Source: M3007 sp040383605 (lineage in GTDB: Bacteria; Bacteroidota; Bacteroidia; Chitinophagales; Saprospiraceae). Taken from it: a DNA stretch of 64,000 nucleotides. Below are positions 1 through 9,400 of the stretch, one piece after another. The notes beneath the pieces are model-generated. The model was given only the letters and a program-made list of their open reading frames with translations. It made no database searches and had not been told where the DNA came from. Position numbers and translations under genes: made by a program. The DNA lies in NCBI GenBank assembly GCA_040383605.1, contig JBEIDF010000001.1, positions 16,797-80,796 on the forward strand. The letters are read 5' to 3'. Position 1 is the first letter of the stretch. Every line of letters starts with the position of its first letter.

Positions 1-237
1 GTTCACCTCGTCCTCTTTGGATTTCCGTTCCGGGAACAGCACTGCGCCCGCGTTTTCGCGGCTCAGCCCCTCACCGTCAAAATCCGGGAAATGCGGTCGG
101 AGGTATTCGAATAACGCGAGGGTGTCCTGGAATCGGTTTCGTTCATTAAATATCGGGGAGGAGACAAAATAATACAGGGCTTCAAACTCGTCCTTATTCA
201 ATAGTTGAAGCGTTCGGATCAGCGGGCTGTTGCGCAT
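1..237 (-). CDS. Partial hypothetical protein (N-terminal 79 aa, runs off window)
   Basis: An open frame reads leftwards from an ATG at 237 to the window edge with no stop, giving the first 79 residues. The protein begins MRNSPLIRTLQLLNKDEF and has a helical, charged N-terminus without signal peptide or membrane segment. Openings of this kind (short arginine/leucine start, then a 'NKDEF...LYYFVSSP.FN' helix) are familiar from uncharacterised cytoplasmic proteins of Saprospirales; that is memory, not a search. A TATCTTGC box at 288-295 on the same strand, close to the TAnnTTTG -7 consensus, is a plausible promoter. No function can be assigned. Confidence 0.6.
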   Translation of the reverse strand, partial: MRNSPLIRTLQLLNKDEFEALYYFVSSPIFNERNRFQDTLALFEYLRPHFPDFDGEGLSRENAGAVLFPERKSKEDEVN

Positions 238-649
238 ACGATTATTGGGTACGCCTTGTCATGATTGGAATTTCTGTGAAATCGCGTGCAAGATACGAGC
301 TTGGGTCTAAGTATTTTCCTCGAATATCCCCTATATTTCATTGTGGAACTAAAGCGATTTTTTGTGTTTGTTTTCTGCTGTCGCCCGCCTGCATCTTTGT
401 CCTGCCGAATGATAAGAAATCCGATTCTTGAGTGCCTCGGTAATCCAAGTGTAGCAGTGATTCTGAATAACCCACCCCAAAATACCTTTTTTAAACGCGC
501 TCGTATCATTTTGTTTTTCTATTTTTGCGCCGCTTTTCATGGAAAAGCAGTATTTGTTTCACAAAAAGATTTGCTTAGCCGCGGCTGGTATCTGTTCGTA
601 AATCAAGGGCTTCCGAACGCTAAGTGAGCATAAAAATGTAGCAACAATC
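238..649. other. Intergenic region between divergent genes
   Basis: This 412-base gap separates the leftward partial gene from yebC. It is AT-richer than its surroundings. Open frames on both strands here have no recognisable protein features and are judged non-coding. It holds a possible leftward -7 box (288-295) and a rightward TATTTTTG box (520-527). I see no RNA gene or repeat in it. Confidence 0.5.
520..527 (+). promoter_or_regulatory. Putative Bacteroidota -7 box for yebC
   Basis: TATTTTTG fits the TAnnTTTG -7 consensus of Bacteroidota primary sigma factors and lies about 120 bases before the yebC ATG. No convincing TTTG -33 element sits at the usual spacing, so support is moderate. 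Confidence 0.4.
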
Positions 650-1366
650 ATGGGACGCGCGTTTGAATTTAGAAAAGAGCGAAAATTTAAGCGTTGGGCC
701 GGGATGGCCAAGACCTTCACCCGGATCGGCAGGGAAATCGCACTGGCAGTAAAAGCCGGCGGTCCGAATGCAGATTACAACCCACGCTTGCGCCTGGCAA
801 TTCAAAATGCCCGATCGGCCAATATGCCGAAAGCCAACGTAGAGAACGCAATCAAACGGGCGTCGAGCAAGGATGCAGAAAACTACCAGGAGGTCGTGTA
901 CGAGGGCTACGGCCCCCACGGCGTTGCAGTACTGGTAGAAACAGCAACCGACAACCCGACCCGCACCGTTGCGAATCTGCGGATGCACTTCGACCGCTGC
1001 GGCGGCGCACTGGGCGTGTCCGGCAGCGTCAGCTATATGTTCAATCGCAAAGGTGTTTTCAAGGTGAAAGCCGAAGGCCATCCTTGGGATGAACTGGAAT
1101 TGGAACTGATTGACGCCGGCCTCGAAGAGCTCCGGCGCGAAGATGAGGATATGGTGTTATACACCGATTTCAAGGACTTTGGCGCCATGCAGAGCGCGCT
1201 CGAAGCCCGCGGCATGGAAACCTCCAGCGCGCAACTGGAATGGATTCCTACGATGTACAAAAAACTGGACGAAGCGGAGGTGGATCAAATGATCAAACTG
1301 ATAGACCGTTTGGAGGAAGACGACGACGTGCTGAACGTATTCCACACAATGGATATGTCGGAGTAG
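650..1366 (+). CDS. yebC: YebC/PmpR/TACO1 family protein
   Basis: A 238-aa protein beginning MGRAFEFRKERKFKRW, the family start (usually MAGHSKW... in other phyla, MGRAFEYRK... in Bacteroidota). The N-terminal domain carries the conserved block 'GREI.LAVK.GG.NAD.NPRLR.AI..A...NMPK.N...AIKRA' (residues ~25-75). It is followed by the 'YEGYGP.GVA..VE..TDN..RT' segment and the acidic C-terminal domain. Family members are cytoplasmic; some were described as transcription regulators, and the group is now linked to translation, including relief of ribosome stalling. Length is normal. It is convergent with the MBL hydrolase, with 27 bases between stops. The family call is secure; the molecular role is taken from the family. 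Confidence 0.95.
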   Translation: MGRAFEFRKERKFKRWAGMAKTFTRIGREIALAVKAGGPNADYNPRLRLAIQNARSANMPKANVENAIKRASSKDAENYQEVVYEGYGPHGVAVLVETATDNPTRTVANLRMHFDRCGGALGVSGSVSYMFNRKGVFKVKAEGHPWDELELELIDAGLEELRREDEDMVLYTDFKDFGAMQSALEARGMETSSAQLEWIPTMYKKLDEAEVDQMIKLIDRLEEDDDVLNVFHTMDMSE

Positions 1367-1393
1367 GCTCGTTTGGCGGCTCTGATTGCATGT

Positions 1394-2323
1394 TCAAACC
1401 TCCTCGCTCTCGTCGCTCTCCGGCGCCTCCAAACGAAGATCCGTCGGTGGCGGGCTTTCCGCATAGTCTTCCGGGCTTAGCACCGGATCCCAGTCCCACA
1501 GCCCGGCTTCATATTCTTTTTTCATGAGCGCCATATTCGCGTCGTGACAGGCTTTTTGGTAGCCCGGGAAGGGATATCGGCTCCAGAGCGAGGATTCATC
1601 GAAGGGGATGCCGGTGACAATGCTTTCGCGGAGCGCGTAGATATAGGCCAGGCTTTCGGTGCGCCGTCTTAGCCAGTCGTTGAGTGAAAGGGTAAGCGTG
1701 CCGTGGCCGGGAATCAGGCGGGTAAACCAGTTTCGGTCGTGAATCAGCGGCAATTTGTGCAGCGTTTGCTCGTATGCCACGCTGCTGTGCTCGATAAAAG
1801 GAAACTCAATATTCGACAGGTAGTCGCCGGCCACACAAAGACCTAATTGCCAGACGATGATCATCATGCAGTCGGCCGTGTGGCCGGGCGTCAGATAAAA
1901 GGCAATCTTCGTGTGCCCCTGCCGATACTGGGCGCCGTCTTTGTACACCAGGAAATCGCCCTCGGGATATTCGATCGGGTAGGGGCAATTGATGTAGTAT
2001 TGCTGGTGGAAATCCCGGATCTGCTGCAGCGTTTTTTCTTTATCCGGATTTTTGGCCATCGCCTCGCTCATAAAAACCTTATCGGCCTCAAAAGCCCGGT
2101 AGCCAATAATATGATCGAAATCTGAATGGGTAAAGATGAGAAAAACCGGCCTTCCACGCCGGATTAAGTCCACATAACGCCGAATACCGAGCACTTCTTC
2201 GGGTAAAAATGCGGGGTCAAACACCAGGATCACGTCCTCCGTTTCTACAACGGTGCTGTTCGTTTGGAATAAAACACTCTGAAAAATGGTGATGTTTGGA
2301 TCCTTATACAGGATATTTGTCAT
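1394..2323 (-). CDS. MBL-fold metallo-hydrolase
   Basis: A 309-aa cytoplasmic protein of the metallo-beta-lactamase fold. The core metal motif reads T65-H-S-D-F-D-H71, so the usual HxHxDH is HxDxDH here: the second histidine is an aspartate. Further ligand blocks are visible: 'TPGHTADCM' near residue 150, 'CVAGDYLS' (metal-bridging Asp) and 'LIPGHGTL' (last His). The sheet-forming start (NITIFQSVLFQTNSTVVET) is typical. Substrate cannot be inferred; the fold covers glyoxalase II-like thioesterases, lactonases and nucleases. It is transcribed alone, convergent with yebC and divergent from der. Confidence 0.85.
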   Translation of the reverse strand: MTNILYKDPNITIFQSVLFQTNSTVVETEDVILVFDPAFLPEEVLGIRRYVDLIRRGRPVFLIFTHSDFDHIIGYRAFEADKVFMSEAMAKNPDKEKTLQQIRDFHQQYYINCPYPIEYPEGDFLVYKDGAQYRQGHTKIAFYLTPGHTADCMMIIVWQLGLCVAGDYLSNIEFPFIEHSSVAYEQTLHKLPLIHDRNWFTRLIPGHGTLTLSLNDWLRRRTESLAYIYALRESIVTGIPFDESSLWSRYPFPGYQKACHDANMALMKKEYEAGLWDWDPVLSPEDYAESPPPTDLRLEAPESDESEEV

Positions 2324-2461
2324 GGCCTACCTGCTTAAAAAGTAGCCGAAATGTGGAAAAAATAGGCCTTTGGGGTCTAAATGGTATTCCGGCTACCTGT
2401 TTACAAAAATGATAACACACTCCGTCGCGTCAAATAAAAAAGGCGTATCGGGCAAAAGATG

Positions 2462-2469
2462 TATTTTTG
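2462..2469 (+). promoter_or_regulatory. Putative -7 box for der
   Basis: TATTTTTG matches TAnnTTTG, about 67 bases upstream of the der ATG at 2536, in the divergent gap with the MBL gene. No clear -33 partner. Confidence 0.45.
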
Positions 2470-2535
2470 CACCTCTTTATAATTTCAAGGCAAATTTACG
2501 GATTAATTAGACCGAATGCCAAAATACTTTGATTG

Positions 2536-3837
2536 ATGGGAAATATTGTTGCTATAGTGGGACGCCCGAACGTCGGCAAGTCCACACTTTATAATCGGTT
2601 GGTAGGGATGCGCGATGCGATCACGGATGATTTTTCGGGGGTTACGCGCGATCGAAAGTACGGATTTTGCGAGTGGAACGGCAAGCGTTTTACGGTAGTG
2701 GATACAGGCGGTTTTGTACACGGATCGGACGACGTTTTTGAGACGGCGATCCGACATCAGGTATCCGTTGCGCTCGAAGAAGCGACGGTTATCGTGTTCA
2801 TGGTGGATGCGCAAACGGGGATCACGGATCTGGACGAGAGCATTGCCCGCATCCTGCGCCGCAGCCCGAAGCCGGTCTATCTGGTGGTCAATAAAGTGGA
2901 CAGTTTTAACCGGATGATGGAGGCAAACGAGTTTTGGAGCCTCGGCTTCGACAATACGTTTTTCATCGCCTCGATAAGCGGCAGCGGTACGGGCGATTTG
3001 CTGGACGCGGTGGCGGAGCATATCGAAAACGCACCGGAACTCGATACGATTCTGCCCAAATTCGCCATCATAGGCCGCCCAAACGTCGGAAAATCCTCGC
3101 TCACCAACGCCCTGCTGGGGGAAGAACGGAATATTGTGACGCCGATCGCCGGTACCACAAGGGATCCGATCCACACGCACTACAACAAATTCGGCAAGGA
3201 ATTTATGCTGATTGATACGGCGGGTATCCGGAAAAAGAATAAAGTGGAGGAAGACCTGGAGTTTTACTCGGTCATGCGCGCCATCCGGGCTGTGGAGGAA
3301 GCAGATGTATGCCTGCTGGTAATAGACGCTACGCAAGGTATGGAGTCCCAGGATATGAATATCGTTCGGCTCGTCCAAAAAAGGCATAAAGGCCTGGTGG
3401 TGCTGGTAAATAAATGGGATCTGCTGGAAAAGGAAACCAATACCGCGCGCGATTACGAAAATGCCATTAAGGCCCGTTTAGCACCCTTCGACGACGTGCC
3501 GGTTGTGTTTATCTCCGCCCTGGAAAAACAACGCATCTTCCAGGCGGTAGAGACCGCCCTGGAGGTGTACGAAAACCGCACCCGCCGGATCAAAACCTCC
3601 GAGTTGAACGATACCATGCTGCCGATCATCGAGGCAACACCCCCGCCCTCGGTTACCGGCCGCTATCCGAAGTTTAAGTATATCACCCAGCTGCCGACGC
3701 CTTTTCCCGCATTTGCGTTTTTTGTGAATAATCCCAATTACGTTCGGGATTCCTATAAACAGTTTCTGGAAAACCAATTGCGCAAACACTTTAACTTCAA
3801 GGGCGCGCCGATGGAGGTGTACATGCGCGCTAAATAG
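2536..3837 (+). CDS. der: Ribosome biogenesis GTPase Der (EngA)
   Basis: A 433-aa double-GTPase that acts in maturation of the 50S ribosomal subunit. The first G domain starts at once with GRPNVGKST (residues ~8-16) and carries 'DTGG' and 'NKVD'. The second has GRPNVGKSS near residue 180, 'DTAG' and 'NKWD'. The C-terminal KH-like domain is present ('P...YPKFKYITQ' onwards). Length is normal (about 430-490). The ATG at 2536 is preferred to a TTG one codon earlier because it gives the standard MGNIVAIVGRPNVGKS start. A lipoprotein gene follows after about 150 bases. Confidence 0.97.
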   Translation: MGNIVAIVGRPNVGKSTLYNRLVGMRDAITDDFSGVTRDRKYGFCEWNGKRFTVVDTGGFVHGSDDVFETAIRHQVSVALEEATVIVFMVDAQTGITDLDESIARILRRSPKPVYLVVNKVDSFNRMMEANEFWSLGFDNTFFIASISGSGTGDLLDAVAEHIENAPELDTILPKFAIIGRPNVGKSSLTNALLGEERNIVTPIAGTTRDPIHTHYNKFGKEFMLIDTAGIRKKNKVEEDLEFYSVMRAIRAVEEADVCLLVIDATQGMESQDMNIVRLVQKRHKGLVVLVNKWDLLEKETNTARDYENAIKARLAPFDDVPVVFISALEKQRIFQAVETALEVYENRTRRIKTSELNDTMLPIIEATPPPSVTGRYPKFKYITQLPTPFPAFAFFVNNPNYVRDSYKQFLENQLRKHFNFKGAPMEVYMRAK

Positions 3838-3990
3838 GAGCGTATGTACAGGATTTTACGGCAACGCCAGGCAGCATCTTGCCCGGTACGCGCGTTTTAT
3901 CTCATAGTTTGCCGGTTGCTTCCTGGCTTTTTCCAACGGATTTTTGGCCCAAAAGCAGATCCCGGCGCAACTCAAAAACAAGTATCCGCT

Positions 3991-4881
3991 ATGCCGAATT
4001 TTCGAACCCTCCTCCTCCTGTGTGCAGCGCTGATGGGCTGGAGCGCCTGCACAGACCAGCAGGAACCGATACCCGCCTATGTCCGGATCGAACCTTTTGT
4101 GGTTGATGCCGGCGGCGATGCTGCCTGGCATAAAATCACAGACGGCTGGCTGTACGTCAATGGCGAATTCTTAGGCGCTTATACGCTGCCCGCCGAAGTC
4201 CCTGTGCTGGCAGAAGGGCTGTCGGAGGTGCTGGTATTCCCGGGCGTAAAAGAAAACGGAATTACCGGAACGCCGAATATTTATCCAATTCTGACGCGGT
4301 ACGACCAGGACTACACGCTGGTTCCCGGCCAAACCGTAACCGTACGACCTAATGCCACGTATAACGACGATGTCAAGTTCCCCTGGCCAATCGAGCGCGG
4401 CAGCTTCGACGCCGGCGCTACTTCGACGCTGACGCTGGAAAACCGGGATCAGGATGAAGCGATTAACCTGGAACTAACCTCCGACGGCGCCTTTTCCGGC
4501 AGGTCGCTGCTCTTGCAGGTAGATACCGCCCACCGCCTGATGCAAGTGGCTACGGAACTCGTCAGCCTGCCCGCAACCTTCGCCCGGGAGGTGTGGATGG
4601 AAATGCACTACCGCAATGATCTGCCGTTTACGCTGTATCTGATCGGCCGCGATATAACAGGCTCGGAAGTCCCCGTGCCGGTTTTTCAGTTTAATCCGCG
4701 GGAGGATGGCAATTGGAACAAAATCTATATCAACCTCACCGAAAGCCTGATTACGCTGCAGGATTATGATCAATATCGCTTGTTGTTCCAACTAAGCCTG
4801 CAGCCCGACATACAAGGAAATCTTCCCGCCACAGCAGGTAAAGTTTATATAGACAATATCCGGCTGGCTCACTTTGAATAA
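3991..4881 (+). CDS. Hypothetical lipoprotein
   Basis: A 296-aa protein with a lipoprotein signal: MPNFRTLLLLCAALMGWSAC, lipobox W-S-A-C at residues ~17-20, so probably anchored in the outer membrane after export. The mature part is beta-rich ('AYVRIEPFVVDAGGDAAWHKITDGWLYVNGEFLGAY...' region) with no recognised enzyme motif. The open frame extends upstream to 3844, but that stretch has no signal-like character, so the internal ATG is chosen. It ends 8 bases before the GTG of the sugar transferase, suggesting co-transcription. Function unknown. Confidence 0.75.
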   Translation: MPNFRTLLLLCAALMGWSACTDQQEPIPAYVRIEPFVVDAGGDAAWHKITDGWLYVNGEFLGAYTLPAEVPVLAEGLSEVLVFPGVKENGITGTPNIYPILTRYDQDYTLVPGQTVTVRPNATYNDDVKFPWPIERGSFDAGATSTLTLENRDQDEAINLELTSDGAFSGRSLLLQVDTAHRLMQVATELVSLPATFAREVWMEMHYRNDLPFTLYLIGRDITGSEVPVPVFQFNPREDGNWNKIYINLTESLITLQDYDQYRLLFQLSLQPDIQGNLPATAGKVYIDNIRLAHFE

Positions 4882-4889
4882 CGCGGACA

Positions 4890-6335
4890 GTGGGACATAC
4901 GGATACCATCAATTTTTCGCGCAGGCGGCGGCAACGGGATACGTTTTATTACGGAGCAGCGGATTTTTTCATGGCCATGCTGGCCTGGGCGCTTTTCTTT
5001 TTTTACCGCAAATTTCTGGAGGCTATTCATCCGACGCAGGCGTTGCAGGATCCCAATTTTTACCTCGGAATCTTTATTATTCCGGTCGGCTGGGTACTGC
5101 TGTACGCTATTTTTGATCATTACACCGATATCTACCGGCAATCCCGGCTGGCGGTGCTGTCGCGCACCTTTTTTCTGACCTTCCTCGGGGTCTTGTTTCT
5201 CTTTTTTAGTCTGGTACTCGACGATGTCGTACGCGACTACCGGACGTATATCCGGTCGTTCGCAGCGCTTTTCGGACTGCATTTTTTCCTCACCGCAGCC
5301 CTCCGCATGATCCTGCTTACCCGGGCAAGCCGCCGACTGAAAACGGGAAAAATTACGTTCAATACCCTGATTATCGGCAGCAACCAGAATGCGCTGGAAT
5401 TATTTCAGGATATTGTGAACCGCAAAAAAGGCCTTGGATACCGTTTTTTGGGCTATGTGGACGCGAATAAAAAGGATGAAGCCCCGGCCCTGCAGGCACA
5501 TCTGAAAAAATTGGGCGATCTGGAAGACCTCGCGGCAGTCGTCCGCGATTATGGGATCGAGGAGGTGATTATCGCAGTAGAGACTTCCGAACACAACCGG
5601 CTCCGGGAAGTACTCGGCGCCTTGTTTGATTTTGGCGATCAAATTTTAGTGAAAATCATCCCCGATATGTACGATATTTTGCTGGGCACGGTAAAAATGA
5701 ACCATGTGTACGGCGCCGTGCTGATCGAAATCCGACAGGAATTAATGCCCAAATGGCAACGAGTACTCAAACGCGCGCTGGACGTGACCGCCAGCGCCCT
5801 CGCGCTGGTCGTCCTGTCGCCACTGCTCCTCTATATTGTGTTGCGGGTGCGCTGGTCCTCCTCCGGGCCGATTTTTTACCAGCAGGAGCGAATTGGCCTG
5901 CATGGCAAACCGTTTCATATTGTAAAATTTCGGTCTATGTACACCGATGCCGAAAAGGCCGGCCCGCAACTGTCGAAGGATAATGATCCGCGCGTCACGC
6001 CCTGGGGGGCCGTGATGCGGAAATGGCGGCTGGACGAGATTCCGAATTTCTGGAACGTGCTGCGCGGCGATATGTCGCTGGTCGGCCCGCGCCCCGAACG
6101 CCGGCATTTCATCGAGCAAATCATGCAACACAACCCACACTACAAACACCTCCTGAAAGTCCGACCCGGCATTACCTCCTGGGGACAGGTGAAATACGGG
6201 TACGCCTCCAATTTGCAGGAAATGTTGCAGCGCCTGCGCTTCGATCTGTTGTATATCGAAAATATGTCGCTTTCGCTGGATTTTAAAATTCTCTTCTACA
6301 CCGTCCTGGTTTTGTTGCAGGGCAGGGGGAAATAG
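4890..6335 (+). CDS. Undecaprenyl-phosphate sugar phosphotransferase (polyprenyl glycosylphosphotransferase)
   Basis: A 481-aa integral membrane enzyme that would transfer a sugar-1-phosphate from a nucleotide sugar to a lipid carrier, the first step of exopolysaccharide or O-antigen assembly. It has four or five N-terminal membrane helices (~20-130), a Rossmann-like domain (~135-270, 'TLIIGSNQNALELFQDI') and a C-terminal bacterial sugar transferase domain. That domain shows 'KRALDVTAS', the long hairpin helix, 'GPIFYQQERIG', 'KFRSMYTDAE', 'LDEIPNFWNVLRGDMSLVGPRPER' and 'RPGITSWGQV'. Start is a GTG at 4890, 8 bases after the lipoprotein stop; a later ATG at 4972 would remove charged residues before the first helix. 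No glycosyltransferase cluster adjoins it. Confidence 0.9.
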   Translation: MGHTDTINFSRRRRQRDTFYYGAADFFMAMLAWALFFFYRKFLEAIHPTQALQDPNFYLGIFIIPVGWVLLYAIFDHYTDIYRQSRLAVLSRTFFLTFLGVLFLFFSLVLDDVVRDYRTYIRSFAALFGLHFFLTAALRMILLTRASRRLKTGKITFNTLIIGSNQNALELFQDIVNRKKGLGYRFLGYVDANKKDEAPALQAHLKKLGDLEDLAAVVRDYGIEEVIIAVETSEHNRLREVLGALFDFGDQILVKIIPDMYDILLGTVKMNHVYGAVLIEIRQELMPKWQRVLKRALDVTASALALVVLSPLLLYIVLRVRWSSSGPIFYQQERIGLHGKPFHIVKFRSMYTDAEKAGPQLSKDNDPRVTPWGAVMRKWRLDEIPNFWNVLRGDMSLVGPRPERRHFIEQIMQHNPHYKHLLKVRPGITSWGQVKYGYASNLQEMLQRLRFDLLYIENMSLSLDFKILFYTVLVLLQGRGK

Positions 6336-6400
6336 GCCTTGTGCAACTTCCGCGCGGTAAATTGTGGAAAACTTATCCCGCCGGATTTGTGCAAAATAGC

Positions 6401-6408
6401 TATTTTTG
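6401..6408 (+). promoter_or_regulatory. Putative -7 box for smc
   Basis: TATTTTTG matches TAnnTTTG and lies 19 bases before the smc ATG at 6428, implying a very short leader. It also supports the internal ATG over the longer open frame that starts at 6341. Confidence 0.5.
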
Positions 6409-6427
6409 CCGGCTTATTTGCCTGTGT

Positions 6428-9400
6428 ATGCGATTGAAATCCCTGGAATTGAAAGGTTTTAAATCTTTTGCCAACGAAACGGTCATTCATTTCAATGCCG
6501 ACGTAACGGGCATCGTGGGCCCCAACGGCTCGGGTAAAAGTAATGTGGTGGATGCCGTGCGCTGGGTGCTGGGCGAGCAAAAAAGCAGCCAACTGCGCCT
6601 CGACAAAATGTCCAGCGTGATCTTTAACGGTGCTAAAAAACGCAAAGAAGCGCAAATGGCGCAGGTCACGCTGACCTTCGAGAACACAAAAAATATCCTG
6701 CCCACCGAATACCAAACCGTCGCCGTCAGCCGTATCCTGTACCGCAGCGGCGAAAGCGAGTACCGGCTGAACGGGGTGCCCTGCCGCCTGAAAGATATCG
6801 CATCCCTGTTGCTGGACACGGGTATCGGCGCCGATTCCTATGCTATCATCGCGCTGAATATGGTGGAAGATTTGCTGAGCGACCGCGAACAGGCACGGCG
6901 CAGAATGTTCGAACAAGCAGCCGGTATCAGCAAGTATAAAGCCCGCAAACACGAAGCCCAACAAAAATTGGAAGCAACCAGCGCCGACCTCGATCGCGTG
7001 GAAGACTTGCTCTTCGAAATCGAAGACCAACTCAAAAAACTCGAAAAACAGGCGCAGCGAACCCAGAAATTCTACGAACTGAAAGAGGAGTATAAACGCC
7101 TGAGCGTGGAACTCGCCGTCTTTAACCTCGATCGGCACAAAAAATCCTATAAGGACCTGGAAGCAAAAATTCGCCAGGAAGAAGATCACTACCGCAGCGG
7201 AGAAGCCACAAGCCATAAACTGGAAGCCGACGTCGAGGCGCTGCGCAAAACCCACGTGGATAAAGAAGTCTCCCTGAGCGAACAACAACAGGAGGTCAAC
7301 CGCCTGACCGGCAGAATCCGCAGCAAGGAAAATGAAAAAGGCATGCTCGAACAAAAACGCTCCTTTTTCGAACAAGACCTGCGCCGGGTAGAAGACCAAA
7401 ACGCCCGCGCGTCCGAGCAAATCCGCCAACTGCAAATCGAACTGGAAGGCTATCAAACGGACCTGAATTACGAAAAAAGACAGGAAGCAACCCTCGACGA
7501 AGCACTCGCAACAGCACAAAAAAAACTGGAAAAAGTGCGCCAGGATCACAACCTGCTCAAAGGAAACCTCGAGGAGTTCGTCCGAACCCAACAACAAATT
7601 GAACGCGAAATCGTCGAACTGGAAAAACAACGCGCTGTCCAGAAAAATCAGATTGATAACCTTCAGCGCGATGTGCAACGCACACTGGCCGACGTCGCCG
7701 TCCGAAAGGAGGAAATGAAAGGCCTGGAACACAAACTGGCAGAAATCAGCAAATCTGAAAAAATACAATCGGAACGTATCGCCGCACTGGAAGCATCGGA
7801 AACCCGGCGCCTGGCAGATATCCGACAAACGGAAGACCAAATTGACGCGCTGTTGAAACAAAGCGCTGACCTACACCGCAAACTCGACGCCAAACGCAAC
7901 GAATACAAACTCACCAAAAGCATGGTGGAAAGCCTGGAAGGCTTTCCCGAAAGTATCAAGTTTCTCAGCCAACAGAAGGAGTGGGCGCAGCAATGCCCGC
8001 TGCTCTCCGATATGCTGTATGTCCGCGAAGAATTTCGGGTGGTAATCGAAAATTACCTCGAACCTTACCTGAACTACTACGTCGTGCCCAACGCCGATGC
8101 CGCGGTGCAGGCAATCCAACTCTTGGGCTCCAGCCAAAAAGGCCGGGCCAATTTCTTTCTGCTCGACGCTTTCCAAGGGTACCAGCCGCCACTCAGCCTC
8201 TCGCCCGGGGGGCAGCGCGCGTCTGACCTGGTGGAGGTAGAGCCGCAGTACCGCTCGCTGGTAGAGTACCTGCTGGCAAACGTGCTGATTGTCGAAGACG
8301 ACGCGCCGCTCGGCGAAAGTACCGATTTTGTCCTGCTCGCCCGAACCGGCACGTTTATCAGAAAAAAATTCAGCATCTCCGGCGGCTCAGTCGGACTTTT
8401 TGAAGGGAAAAAAATCGGCCGCAAAAAAAACCTCGAAATCCTGGAAAACGACATAAAAAAACAGGAAAAACAGGAGTCCGATCTCTCCAATCAACTGTCC
8501 GCCAAACGTACGCAACTGCAAACGCTCAAAAATAGCGACCAAACGCCGCTCCTGCAGCGGGAAAGGGAGGCGCTGAACCGCCTGGCACAGGATGGGGCCG
8601 GACTCCGGGCCCGGCTCGATAATATCGCCGTGTTCGTCCAGAATTTCGATACGCAAGCCGCAGAAAGCGGCCGACTCATCGAACAACTCATCGCCAGCAA
8701 CGCCCAGATCGAAGCTGGTCTGCAATCCAGACAAAAAGACGCTGACGCCGCCCGCGAACGCCTCGCCAATGCCGACGGTTCCTTCCGCGACGTAGCAGAA
8801 CAACTCAGCCGCACCAGCGCTGAATACAATCAGCAAAATATCGAGTTTATCCGCCAACAAAATAAGGTCGGCGCACTCCAGCAGGAACTCATCTTCCGCG
8901 AAAAACGCATGGGCGAACTCAAAGCGCAGGTCGCGCAAAACGATGTGCAAAAAGCAAAGTACAACGAGGAGCTATCCTTCGCCCGCGCAGAAATCGAGCG
9001 CCTGAACCAGGAACTTCAAATCCACTACGCAGATAAAAAAAGCAAGGAGGCCAGCCTGAGCGAAGTGGAGCAGATCTATTTCAAAGCACGCAATGAAATC
9101 CATGAACTGGAAAATAAACTGCGGGAAATCTTTCGCAAACAACAAGACCTGCAGGTGCTGATCAATCAAATGAAAGATAAATTCAGCGATGTGAAATTCG
9201 AAATCACCGCCATCGGCGAACGCCTGCGCGTTGAATTCAACATCCATGTCAATGAAATAATCAATCGCGACCCGGACACAAGCCTGAACCGGGAACAACT
9301 GGAAAAAGAAGTAGGTAATATCAAACGCCGGCTGGATACCTACGGGGAAATTAACCCGCTGGCCGTAGAAGCTTACAATGAAATAAAAGAACGATACGAG

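Noticed and set aside
219..627. Overlapping open frames on both strands before yebC
   Set aside because: No signal peptide, no family motif, and low-complexity Phe/Cys-rich translations; treated as intergenic.
6296..7861. 521-aa minus-strand frame opposite smc
   Set aside because: Phe/Leu-rich complement of the Lys/Glu/Gln-rich coiled coil of SMC; no independent support.
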